A program made the translations under genes and the position numbers. A DNA stretch of 64,000 nucleotides from Lineus longissimus. Taxonomy: Eukaryota > Nemertea > Pilidiophora > Heteronemertea > Lineidae. Below the pieces are notes generated by a model. The model was not told the DNA's origin. It ran no database searches and saw only the letters and a program-made list of their open reading frames with translations. Shown one piece after another: positions 53,611 through 64,000 of the stretch. Where the stretch lies: assembly GCF_910592395.1 (NCBI RefSeq), contig NC_088325.1, forward strand, positions 6,663,501-6,727,500, read 5' to 3'. Numbering within the stretch: position 1 is the stretch's first letter; every line of letters starts with the position of its first letter.

Positions 53611-54285
53611 ACATAATTTCTCTATTTCGGAAATTTCGCAGAAATCTACTTGAAAAACCCAAAATCCTCGGTTATACGGACAAGCTCCAGTCGGTTAACA
53701 GCACATTTCCATTTTCAAAATTTGAAAAATATTTTATAAAAGTGGAGAAAAACTGCTTGACATTTTGAAATTTTATCATTCACGTCAGTTTGTTTACTAT
53801 TTACAACACGAGCCCACTAGAGTGCGATTTGAAATATTATGCGCAAATCAGCGGACCACTCGAGCGCTGACTCTGCCTAGAATCGGCGAACAGAGTCTAG
53901 GCAATTATGATTCATTATGTCACCCTCCAATGGGTAGCTTGGAATGTGCTTGCCTTGGGGAAACCCCTTGACTGTAGATCAACCATTTCCTGTTCTATAT
54001 GGCACCCAACGTAGATTTGCTGGTTTGTATTTCCAGATGATACATTGTACCTCAAACAGATCTTTTAATAGTTTTATATTGATGAACCAGTGAAATCGGT
54101 GTTTTTGTAGCCCTACGCCCAATTAAGGGTACAAATTGCGCATATACGAGAAACTCCCACTTATCATATCGTTTCGTACAGACCTAACACTTTCTAAGTT
54201 CACATTTGGTCATTCACAGTAGCGGGCGGGTGAATATGACTATTACGTGTAGGGCTACCAGTCTTTTTATGTACGCGCGCATTAC
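53611..54285. other. No recognised feature
   Basis: No gene-like frame and no clear repeat seen. Confidence 0.35.
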
Positions 54286-54289
54286 CGTA

Positions 54290-54535
54290 CCTGAGTTCAC
54301 CAAAGACAGGTTTCAGTCAGCTTTGCTTTGCAGAGAGTTGACAGCACGGATGAGAATACTAGGGCTGATGCGAGTTTTGGTCTTTTACGAATGCTTGGCC
54401 ACGCATGGGAGCGCATCGAGCCCGAAGCTATACTGATAGCTTTGCGTGTCAGTCGTTTAGTTGTAGAAAACGTAGAGATTAATGACTTGTGAATCGAGGA
54501 AGAGGACAATGTAGAAGGTTTATAGTTTTTTTCAG
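54290..54535 (+). pseudogene. Possible pogo/Tigger-type transposase C-terminal remnant
   Basis: A frame across 54340-54535 reads ...RADASFGLLRMLGHAWERI.., then IEPEAI and, after a TGA, IEEEDNVEGL. An AW-x-x-(V/I)-x-x-E-x-I block followed by acidic residues occurs at the end of CENP-B/Tigger DDE transposases. It has at least one stop and one frameshift, and no TIRs were found. Confidence 0.3.
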
Positions 54536-54539
54536 AGCC

Positions 54540-55290
54540 TGCAGATGATTACTGAATTGAATGTAGAAATAATGTAGAAATGCATTACAATCAATAGCGA
54601 TTTAATCGGTGTTGTTGATTCACTTGCATAGGTGATCCCTAGAATCATGTCAGTTGGAGTTGTGCGTTGAATTTGTGGCTCGGATTGTGAAGTGATGGCA
54701 AAACGAATATTAGTGCAAGATGCATCAATCTGTTAGTAACGATGTCTAGTTGTGTCTAATAAGATAAAAAGTGAGCATAAGTGTCCACAATTGTGTGTTT
54801 TCACACTTTTGAAAATCAGACCTCGAGGCAGGCTGCAGCTGTGTACAATGCTTCTGTACATACCTTTATTGGTGGGATAACAAAATGTCTTCCTATGGCG
54901 AGAGTAGAATTTTTTGTGCGGATTTTGGGAACGTGGTAACTTATGTACGGGGGTGCACCACGATGCACACGAATTGAGTAAAATATTCGCGTTTTAGTCT
55001 CTGACAACACCGTCCGCCATGTTTTCTGCTTGATCACAGGTTTGAGAAAATTATGCGATGGCATTGGTCAATCGTGTCAAGCAAGTCTTTAAAATAAAGT
55101 GTTAAACATTATTTGAATAATAAATATTATTTACTAATGTTAGTTTTGTCTAAAAAAACTGATTAAAAAGCCATGATTCATTTCGATCTTTGGAGTCGCC
55201 TGTGAGCGCTTTCCGAGTGCGTGTGATTTGGGCAGAGGGTATGTCTTCAGGTGCAAGCTGGGGTCCAGGTGGTAAATTTGTATGTTTCGT
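54540..55290. other. No gene; part resembles 11510-11690
   Basis: The stretch 54800-54940 shares blocks such as GGCTGCAGCTGTGTACAATG with the Gypsy leader region, so a dispersed repeat is likely. Confidence 0.4.
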
Positions 55291-55295
55291 ATGCG

Positions 55296-57326
55296 CGTTT
55301 GCAGGCAAGATGGACGATTATTCAGGCTGGGAACGATATCGCACATGTTGCCGCATCTTTTGTTTTCCGTTCAGCCACTGCAACCGCGACCACGTTTGGA
55401 ATCTAAATCGGTGAGTTTTTCTACATCATTGAATGTAAAGTAATGTTTACAGTTCCAACGATGATGAAGCTTATAAACCATAGAAAGTAGTTAAGCTGTT
55501 TTGCAAGGAAATATGTTTGTTCATCGCGAGATCTGAGGCTCTTCCTTTCCAAGCATCCAGCTCGGAGTGGTTCGGCCATGACGGCGTCGCTTCAATCTAC
55601 ACCGTGTTTGTAATACACTAGCCCTACATCATGACATGCACTACAGCCAGCCATGAACGAACAACAGCCAGCCAGGCTAAAAATGATGGCGCGTCATTCT
55701 AATCTAGGCTTTGGTCATGTAACATACTGGTCACTTTCAAATAGGCCTTGTGTCGTTGTGGCCTGAAGTGGCCCATGATTGATTGAAGAGCAGTGACAGT
55801 GTTATTTTCCCAATTTTTTGGCCAGCCGCGGCGCAACCTTTTTGGCCTGACATGGTCTTAGAAGTGGATGGAAGATCAGTGGCATAGATAACATCACGCC
55901 ACCACGAAGTACTTCTTTCCAGACTAAAATCGGAGTCGCTAACTGAAATTGGAGTAATCCCGTAATGCTATAGAGCCTAGGGGCGTAATGCAATCAGTAT
56001 CAGTAGCTATCAATAGAACCAATAGAACGACACATGTACATATGATTCACTAGCATCACTCGCATATAATTTGAACTCGTTATTGCTAAATACGGAATCA
56101 AAACTTCCTTGTGGCAAGCATCAGCAGTATAACATCTTTCAGTTCAGGTTAGCAGGGTACTAACTATAATTTTTCTTATTCTTTGCAGTTCTTGTTCATT
56201 AAATTTTCATCACTACGACACTACTACAACACTACGATACTAAATCAGCCATGCCTCCCAGGAAAGCCACAAAATTATCTAATACTTCTCAATCAGCACA
56301 GTCACTCAGGTAAATCATCAATGGGTAGAACTAGTTCAGTAAAATGATGCTGTGCTAGTCCCACTTTCGTAAAAAAAGTCCCAGTTTCATATAAAAAGGG
56401 TTATATAACTATTAAAGCCTATGTATGAGTATGACGTGTTCTGAGTGTGGGCCTTTCTTTATTTGGGCTGTGTGAAACGGTCCATTGTGTCATATAAAGG
56501 CCTTTGGCTACATTATTCCTGAGCATACCGTGATAAGGCTGAAAGTAAACCTCTGATTACGCCATTTGTTCTTTTTCTTTGCAGGTTTTTGCAAATCATC
56601 ATCATTCTTCATTGCCATCATTTCAAAACAAGGTTAGTATTGTGTTTCAACTGGTACAAATGGTGACACACAGTAAAGTTTATGTATGAGTATGACATTG
56701 TCAAAAGACGGCTTAGGCATTCAGATGTGTTCTGAACGGTCCATAGTGTCATAGGCCAGCGGCTACATTATTCCTGAGCCGTTGATACCGTGGTGGTATT
56801 GTTTACTACATTCTACGCCATGAAGGCTGATACAAACCTCTGATCATGCCGTTTCTTTTTTTGCAGGTTTTGCTATCTTATGATCATCCTCACAATCATC
56901 ATTCTTCATTGCCAGTACATTCATATTGTGAACAGTTATGAATGTATTTGAGAACTGCCACATCATGTGATATCCACAATAATTCAAACCTAGTCAACAT
57001 AATTATCGCTCATTTGTATAACCCACTCTGCCACCCATTGTCGTCATTGAGGTTTCATCATATCATGGTAACTCACAACTTCCATTTTGTCACTTAGTCC
57101 TCAATGATACAATGTAGTCACTTACTATGTGCATAGTTAGAAATGATATATTATTTTTACCCAAGATCTCATGAATTCACAATCTTGTGAACATTGTATA
57201 AGCCAAATGCCTGCCATTGTTGTCATTTTCAAACAGTCATAATATCAAATTTGCTCTTACTTGTTAAAAATGAATATGTATATGCAATTATGTTCCTCTC
57301 CTTTAACATCAGTAGATTTTAATAAA
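55296..57326 (+). CDS. Candidate small spliced gene, 63-residue ORF, unknown function
   Basis: Splice-bounded segments suggest one transcript: 55296-55410 (acceptor TTTGCAG, donor GTGAGT), 56189-56309, 56585-56632, and 56867 to about 57340 with AATAAA at 57321-57326. An ATG at 56251 opens 63 codons across the last three, ending with TGA at 56949-56951; both joins are phase 2 and in frame. The two last coding exons are duplicates (both start GTTTT and share ATCATCATTCTTCATTGCCA) and encode Ile/Leu-rich hydrophobic segments. The surrounding introns are duplicated too. No family is recognised. It may be a non-coding RNA with a chance ORF. Confidence 0.3.
56395..56930 (+). repeat. Tandem duplication of about 280 bp including an exon
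   Basis: 56395-56640 and 56680-56930 share GTATGAGTATGAC, a GGCTACATTATTCCTGAG block, AAACCTCTGAT and a TTTGCAG acceptor with the exon after it. An internal duplication doubled one exon of the candidate transcript. Confidence 0.75.
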
Positions 57327-57340
57327 GCTCAAATCGTTCA

Positions 57341-58830
57341 TATTGATATCCCATCTTAACTCTTCTTCCTTGAATTCCTCACAATAAATGTACATTGACA
57401 AGAACAGCTTCGTGAACCGAAATGATTCTCCATTGATTTAAGTGCCAAAATTCACAACCTTGCTTGCATCGAACGATCTCGCCAATAGTAGCAAGCAACC
57501 TCTATTGCATTGCCCTGAAATGAACATTTCCATGATCAGGAAAACTCCCAGACTACAGCCTCTAGATTGTGACTATTACCTGAAGGACACATTTTCCTAC
57601 AAAAGTGTGGACAATTCTGTCCTGGGCACGAGTCCTCCGTTTCAAAGAAAAGACAACACCATGAGATAGCCAGGGTGTCTTTCGACTTTCATCCTTCAAC
57701 TGAGAATGTCTCCTATCCATGCGAATAACTTCTTTTCTTCCCCAGAAATGACAATTATCACTTTTTAACTAATTGCATGTCACAACCTGTCCACTGCACT
57801 TGAAACCATTCTATCCAACAAACTTAAGACAATTTCCCCACAACCACTATCATTTATGTCACAACCTGCCCTCGAACTCCACACAAACAATGTCACAACC
57901 TGTGGTACATCAATATTCTGTCCCCTATCAAAACCATTCCATCCCCCAACTTCAAATGAACTTTACTCATACATTTGGACAAAAAATTACCCCCCAAGAC
58001 TTCACGACTGTGCACTATTATCAGTGTAACGGCCCATAACGCTCTGCGGAGGAAGTTGCTAAATTCGTTCGACGACTCCATATTGAAAATTTCATCCGAG
58101 TCGTCACCACATGACGATTGTGACGAGGTCGCGCAGGTGGTAGAGTGAACTGGTAAAACATAGTTTTTGGCAAAATAATTTTATTTCGTTTCATTCTCAT
58201 TTCATCGTATTGATATAAATCAGTGATTTGATAAGACCAATCCATTCCCAAGTGAATCACAACCGCCGAAGGGCTTGTTTGTTTTGTAATGTTGATTCTA
58301 CCCAATGCCCAACTAAAAAGATGTGCAATAAAGAAAGTCCTCAATTAAATTGTTTTTATTTTAAAGGACTTTCTTTATTGTTCTTTATGGAAATCTTTGA
58401 AGGAAAACTTAGTGAGTCATAGGGCCAGCAGTCAAGACTACATGATACAACTATTGAAATCTATTGCGTTCCTGAACATGATCTATGTAATGGACATGGA
58501 ATATAGAAGCGGCCACACGACCTTTCAATAGAAAATTATTGCAAACGACCTAATGAGCATAATGAACTCTCATTACAATGGTTATGGTTTATCCCACTTT
58601 CAAAGGCACAAATTCGAACCTATGACAATACTAGTGGCAGTACTACTTAGCAAGTTGTGTAATATTCGGGATATGCCGGTAACAGCTCATCCTCCAGAAC
58701 ATGGTTATTACGTCCTGTTCAATTCATCAGCATTCAAATGACTACACATACCCCCTACAGAAATCGGGACAAATCGGACTCAGAAAATTTGGCCTACGCG
58801 CATGAAACGATGTGGTAAGCGGAAGTTTCC
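57341..58830. other. No recognised gene
   Basis: Open frames at 57442-57669, 57773-58039 and 58553-58741 lack family features, splice context and conserved neighbours. CACAACCTG recurs a few times at 57780-57900. Confidence 0.4.
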
Positions 58831-58835
58831 CGCAT

Positions 58836-59180
58836 CTACCATATTTCCTAAGTTGTGATTATCATTGCACATGCTGTGTTGTGTAGCATGTAAAACAGAA
58901 TAGAAAGATGTGATAACAAGCACTTTACGCAAAGTGTTGCAAAACGTGACTTAAAATGCTGTTAAAGGAGGCAGACTGTCTGTTATGGTTACATGTGGAC
59001 ACTGTCATGACAGTCCGCTATGTTTATGGTTTGACGATTGCCGCCAGTCACACAGGTGCACAGAGGTAACCACAGCGGACAGTCACCTCATAACGCGCTT
59101 GTTATCACATCTTCCTATTCTAATGTACATGCTACTAAACACAGCCCCTGCAATGATCCACAAGTTGGGCAATTATGGTA
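58836..59180. mobile_element. Foldback/MITE with about 85-bp inverted arms
   Basis: 58836-58920 and 59096-59180 are imperfect inverted copies (TACCATA.., AAGATGTGATAACAAGC innermost). A second inner inverted pair (CTGTTATGGTTAC with GTAACCACAGCGG) follows. No clear target duplication could be fixed. Confidence 0.75.
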
Positions 59181-59514
59181 GAAATGAGCGCAAATTGTGC
59201 CATTAATTAGGCATAGAGCTTCAAAAACACTGTATCTACTCATTCGGGACAGCTTGATCAATATAAAACTATTAACAGATGTTTTTAAGCCATCGTTTAG
59301 AAATACTAACCAGCAAATCCACGTCGCATGCCATATGGAAAAGGAAATATTCGCGGTTGAATATGCCGGCGCTTTAAATTTCTTTGCTGTCGTCTGCTAG
59401 TCGCTTTAGTAACCATAGGCGACAGTGATTTGCTCACACTGTCCGAATTCCCACACTGATCATGGCGCAGGGCCATCATGAAATACACCAAGAACTTTCT
59501 AGAACGTAATTGAA

Positions 59515-60551
59515 TGAAATGGCCAGGGCCATTGTGCTCCCCTCATGTGGAGAAAAGATGGATGAAGAGCATGGTATTGTGTCATGTAGTGTTAGGTTTG
59601 ATGTAGGTCCAAGCAATTACAATTTCCCCAAAATGGCCAATTTACAGTAAATTTGACCTCTGTGACCTTGAAAAGTAGGTCAAATCAAAATAGACCCGGG
59701 TGACACATTGAATGGTAGTTAGAATTAGATGTACCTCTGATATAAAATTGGTGGCAATCGGGCAAGTAATTAAGGAATAATAGCATTTTGAAAAATTTTG
59801 GATTTGGCCCCCTCCCTTGAGGCCAAACGGCAAATCAGATCGCACCAAACTTCGGTACCTTAGATCACCTGACCAAGGGGTACATGTGTACTTAATTTGT
59901 GATCAATAGTCATTGCGGTTAAGAAACTTGCCATAGTTACGGCCTGACGGCCAATTTACGCCATTTGACCTCTGTGACCTTGAGAAGTAGGTCAAATTAA
60001 AAACCTGTGTGCCATATACTGTATGGTGGTTAGATGTACCCATGATATCAAATTGGTGGCAATCGGGCAAGAAGTTAAGGAATAATCACATTTTTAAGGT
60101 TTTTGGATTTTGCCCCCTGGTGGTAAAGTGGTGAATCATATTGGACCGAACTTCGGTCCCTGAGATCACCTGACTAAGGGGTACATGTGTACTAAATTTT
60201 GGATCAATAGTCATTGCAGTTTAGAAACTTGCCATAGTTACATCCTAACGGCCAATTTTACGCCATTTGGACTCTGTGACCTTGAAAAGTAGGTCAAATC
60301 AAAAACCCGTATGATATGTGATGTATCATTGCTAGGAGTACCTACCATAAATTTGTTATTGAAAACGGATCATTAATAAGAGACATATCACACTTTTTAT
60401 GTTTTCATCCAGGTGTCATTACATGGGGAAACGTGTACCAAGTTTCAAGTCAGTAGCTCCAGTAGTTACGAAACGTGCCCTGCTAACGGACGACGACGAC
60501 GGACGACGGACGCCACGCCAAAGCAAAAGCTCACCTCTCTGAGAGGTGAGC
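59515..60551 (+). mobile_element. GCTCACC-ended repeat, copy c
   Basis: Starts TGAAATGGCCAGGGCCATTG and ends with the hairpin AGCTCACCTCTCTGAGAGG followed by TGAGC. It holds three units of about 308 bp with TGACCT clusters at 59654, 59966 and 60271, then a GAC microsatellite (about 60488-60515). Confidence 0.75.
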
Positions 60552-61583
60552 TAAAAAGGAGCATGTCCACACATCTCACATTTAGGAACACAAAATAATC
60601 GAGCGCAACTCCTCCTATAGAGTCGTCGTATTTATACCCTAGCTAATGCTCACAAGGTAGCTCGCAGGCGGATTTTTTATAGACCCCAACTAATGCTCGC
60701 AAGGTAACCGCAAGCAATGCTCGCAACAGATGATATAAATATTACCCCAGCATGCTGCTATTGCTGGTCACAAATGTCTCGCAAGGTATCTTACCCCCAG
60801 CAATGAATGACGCAAACACGATCGCCGCAAAGAGAATGGCGAACGAATGACGGGTAGGCCAAGCTATTCATGCGCTCGACGTAACAGATGTCGCCTCGGG
60901 TGGTATATGATTTCTGAGCCCAACGAAAAGGGAGAGATTTGGTAACTAAAGGCCGCGCGTCACGTGATTGCGTCGATTTGAACTACATGTAGATTATGTA
61001 ATCCAAGAGGTTAATAACGTGATACATGTATCTATAATAGTAAATCTACCATTAGCTCTCATAAATGAATTATGAAAACATATGCTCTGAAACTGGAAGG
61101 GTTTGCCTGTATTCATCAACATGATTGCATAGTGAATAGAACGTAAAAATTCAAATAGGGCAACAACATGATTATTACAGTCACGAGTCCGGTAATGTTA
61201 ACTTGTTAAATAAAGAGGTCCCGTGCAGTAAATCAGAGTACATAATTATGTATATAATATACTTCTTTGTATATTTGTATTCGCCAGCCCCGTCAGACTA
61301 CGGTGATGTATCGAATGCCATTCATATTACGTGTAATGCTTTGTTTAAAAAAACCATACAGATCTGATAGTTTTCATGTTGACCATTGCCGGGAATTAAG
61401 GCCAATAGGTCAGATCAAGAAGGGGCCGTGTGGTGTCATCTTGTCACGAAACTTTATGCCTTAACACCAAGAGCCATCGCATTCCACGAAATTGTATACC
61501 TAGAGCTGGTTATCGCGTTTAAATGGAGTAACCCGTACCCGGAGCGGAGACATTAGTTGACATGATAATAGTCTGAACTAATT
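60552..61583. other. No recognised gene
   Basis: Contains a few diverged copies of AATGCTCGCAAGGTA (about 60640-60800). A TATA-like CTATATAC at about 61585 lies 50 bases before the signal-peptide ATG and could mark a promoter. Confidence 0.4.
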
Positions 61584-61633
61584 ACTATATACTCGAAATT
61601 TATCAGCCCACCACAACTCTGATCGCAATCACG

Positions 61634-61679
61634 ATGAAGCTTCTTCAACTTTCGGTACTTTCATTTCTCATGTTCAGAG
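61634..61679 (+). CDS. Signal-peptide exon of a further gene (continues past window)
   Basis: ATG at 61634 is followed by 15 codons of a hydrophobic leader (MKLLQLSVLSFLMF) and a GTAAGT donor at 61680, leaving phase 1. A short leader exon ending in phase 1 is the classic first exon of Ig-superfamily and other secreted or membrane proteins. No second exon is found before 64000, so the intron exceeds 2.3 kb. That it belongs to the same receptor family is inference. Confidence 0.6.
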
Positions 61680-61959
61680 GTAAGTCGTTTTTATGTACAT
61701 TACATTTTCTTTTATCGCACTGCTGCAATAATATACATCATTACTAGAGCAGAGTTGCTACTTATTTATAGTTCTATGGGCTATACCTAATGCAAATATA
61801 GCCATAACCATAGTCGTCCAGACCTAAACCTAGGTCAAGAAAACGGGAATCAGCGGCCAACTTCAAATTAAAAAATATATTTTTCGAAAACCAAATAAGA
61901 AAACAACTAGAGGTGTCCGGCGGTCGCGGGGCAAACCTCGGAGGCTTCCCCGCAGTGTT

Positions 61960-64000
61960 TTCTTATGCAAATTAGTTATGTAACTGAAAAAAATCAAAAT
62001 CAGTGTCACGATTTAAGTTTGTGCAACCTTGCATCTATCCGTTGTTGACACCTTGGTGGACACTTTCTTACAGATCATTGAATATTATTTTTTTAAGAAA
62101 TACATTGCTAATTCTACTTATTTTCTCTGTTTATAATAATATTCACAAATATCGAAATTACCTTCAAATTTATCTCTGTTCCATTTCGAAATTATGTTTC
62201 TTTTTAAAATTTCACAACATATTATTATCAAACTTCTCTGTGGACAGTGACGTGCTTTCTTGTAACCTCAATCTCTACTTCCATTTCGAAATCATCCTCC
62301 ACATTTCTTGGTGGACAGTTTTCTAAATCTTTCCCTCATTTCTCTGTCGACAGTTCTTTCTCTTAAGAATGTTTCACTATATTATTCATGAAAACATGTC
62401 CACAACATTTTCAACTTCGAAGGCATCTTTGGGGATTAACCCCGTCCACAAAATGCCAAATTTTCTCCGTCTAAAAGACATATTTTTGAGTGGACTAAAA
62501 TGCTCCTTAAACAGTTTATTCCTCAATCTCGAAGCCAAATTGTTTAGCTAGTACACGGAAAATGTCCACAAATGTTTAATTTCCTTATTTCAAAGATACA
62601 TTGCCCAGTAGACCAAAACATGTCCTCAAAAATATTTTATTTCTCCATCACAGAGCCATTTCTTTGAGGGCAAAAAGCGTTCAAAATGTGAAATTTCTCA
62701 GTCTCAAAGACTTAAATTTTTCAGTCATCAAAAAGTTCAATCTCGAAGCCATCTTTTTTCGCGCACCAAATTATGTTCACAAAATGTTTGACATTAATAT
62801 TTCCTTGCCAAATTACTCAGTGGACCAAAATTACCCCCAAAATTCTAAAAGTTTTTGTCGCTCAAAGCCATATTTTTCAGTGGACTAAAAAGCGTCCTTA
62901 AATAGCTAACACTTTTCAATTTCGAACACAACATATTTTTGGTGCACGAAAACATGTCCACAAAATGTTCAATTTCTCTGTCACAAACCCATATTTCTCA
63001 GTGGACTAAATAACGTCCTTAGAAACCAAAGAGTGTCATAAAAAAGTGTTTCTCCCCAATTTTTGCCATATTTGTCGAAAAGGTATCCACAAAAGGTTAA
63101 TTTCTCATTCTCATTCTCATGTTTTTCAATGTTGTCCACAGAGAGATATCATATGAATCTAGAAACGGAACAAAAAGATGTGATGGCCTTTTGTCCCTTA
63201 AGATTTTTGGTTAAAAATTCTATGAGAATATATTTTGTTTAGTTAAATTAACCACAGAATATTAAGGAAAAGAATTTCGAAATGGAAGAAAGATATTTTA
63301 AGAATGATGTCTTGTCCACTGAGAGTTTTGCTGGTAATTCGATTCAAAATTTTTTCACTGAAACTGTCCTCAGATAAATTTGGCAAAGGATTTTGAGGAA
63401 TGTATTTTGATTCTTGAAAACATATTGTTCCGCAGATATATTACGAGAAGGATTTCGACTGTACAATGGAGATTTGAAGATATGTCAACAGAGAGTTGTG
63501 TTAGTAATATACGATTTAATAGTTTCAATAAAATCTAACAGTCCACAGAGAAATTTGTGAAAAAATATTCAGAAATGAAAAGTGAGTGATTTGATGAGAG
63601 AAGTTTGTCCACAGATAATTTTTTTCATAATTTAGTTTGATACATTGTATATCATTGAAATTTCACTGTCTACAGTTAAATTTGAAAGAAAGATTTCGAA
63701 ATGGAAGAGGGATATAATTTTGATTCTTGAAAAAATGAAAGAACTTGTTCACAAATAAATTTGGGAAAGGAATTCTAAATGAAAGACAGATTTGATGAGG
63801 GATGACTTGTTTACTTATAATTTGTTCATAAGTTAGTTGCATACCTGACAATTAATTTGTTACACAGAAAAATTTGGAAAAGAAATGCAAAAAGAAATAG
63901 CAGAAAGAGATTTGATGAGTGATGTCTTATCCACTTCGAATCTTGTTGATAATACAGATTGATATAATATACTGTCAACAAATAAATTCGGAAAAAGATT
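61960..64000. repeat. AT-rich degenerate repeat, orientation switch near 63100
   Basis: Left of about 63100 the motif TTTCTCAGTGGACTAAA with TCCACAAAATGTTCAATTTC recurs roughly every 100 bases. To the right the complement (GTCCACAGAGA, GATTTCGAAATGGAAGA) recurs. Together they make a large imperfect inverted repeat in the first intron of the new gene. Confidence 0.6.

Noticed and set aside
57442-58741. Several open frames of 60-90 codons
   Set aside because: No conserved motifs, splice sites or supporting neighbours; expected by chance.

Overview
The window is genomic DNA of a non-vertebrate animal, probably a marine invertebrate. Genes are split by GT-AG introns, Ig-domain exons have phase-1 boundaries, and most of the sequence is transposable elements of animal type (Gypsy, PAT/DIRS-like, two non-LTR lineages, Ginger-like, Harbinger, many MITEs). 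I cannot fix the phylum from sequence alone. No operons, ribosome binding sites, rRNA genes or CRISPR arrays are seen. The host content is a small family of immune-receptor-like genes on the + strand. The best copy (29046-33712) has two Ig exons, a short linker exon, a 26-residue membrane exon and a 248-residue cytoplasmic tail with YxxL, YxN and ITIM-like motifs. A second copy (about 42640-45593) is a pseudogene broken by three transposon insertions. Relic Ig exons with stops lie at 918-1370, an orphan tail-like exon at 37418-37650, and a signal-peptide exon of a further gene at 61634-61679. Other host candidates are a C-terminal galactose-3-O-sulfotransferase-like exon (38792-39285, minus) and a small spliced transcript of unknown function (55296-57326). 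Layout: 0-9.9 kb holds a tRNA-derived SINE, relic Ig exons, a satellite-like array, and a non-LTR retrotransposon (3275-8650, minus) whose reverse transcriptase is interrupted by a MITE. From 9940 to 28817 lies one old Gypsy LTR element bounded by a CAAG target duplication. Nested in it are a MITE (12712-20010) that itself contains an almost intact PAT-like tyrosine-recombinase retrotransposon (12858-19200), a non-LTR fragment (about 21207-21560), and a Ginger-like integrase gene with eight exons (24364-27339). The intact receptor gene follows at 29-34 kb. Then come a long-TIR element with 6-bp duplication (34286-35443), an element with 15-bp iterated termini (36000-36784), a mariner-type MITE, the sulfotransferase exon, and three copies of a GCTCACC-ended repeat (40908, 44402, 59515). 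The broken receptor copy is followed by a complete Harbinger element (45618-49359), and at 51795-53610 there is a CR1/L2-like reverse transcriptase. The end of the window is an AT-rich intron. Insertion order can be read from the nesting: the receptor duplication came before the MITE, the GCTCACC repeat and Harbinger in the second copy; Gypsy came before its MITE, which came before the PAT-like element. The second MITE copy (42995-43938) preserves the exact empty site of the PAT-like insertion.
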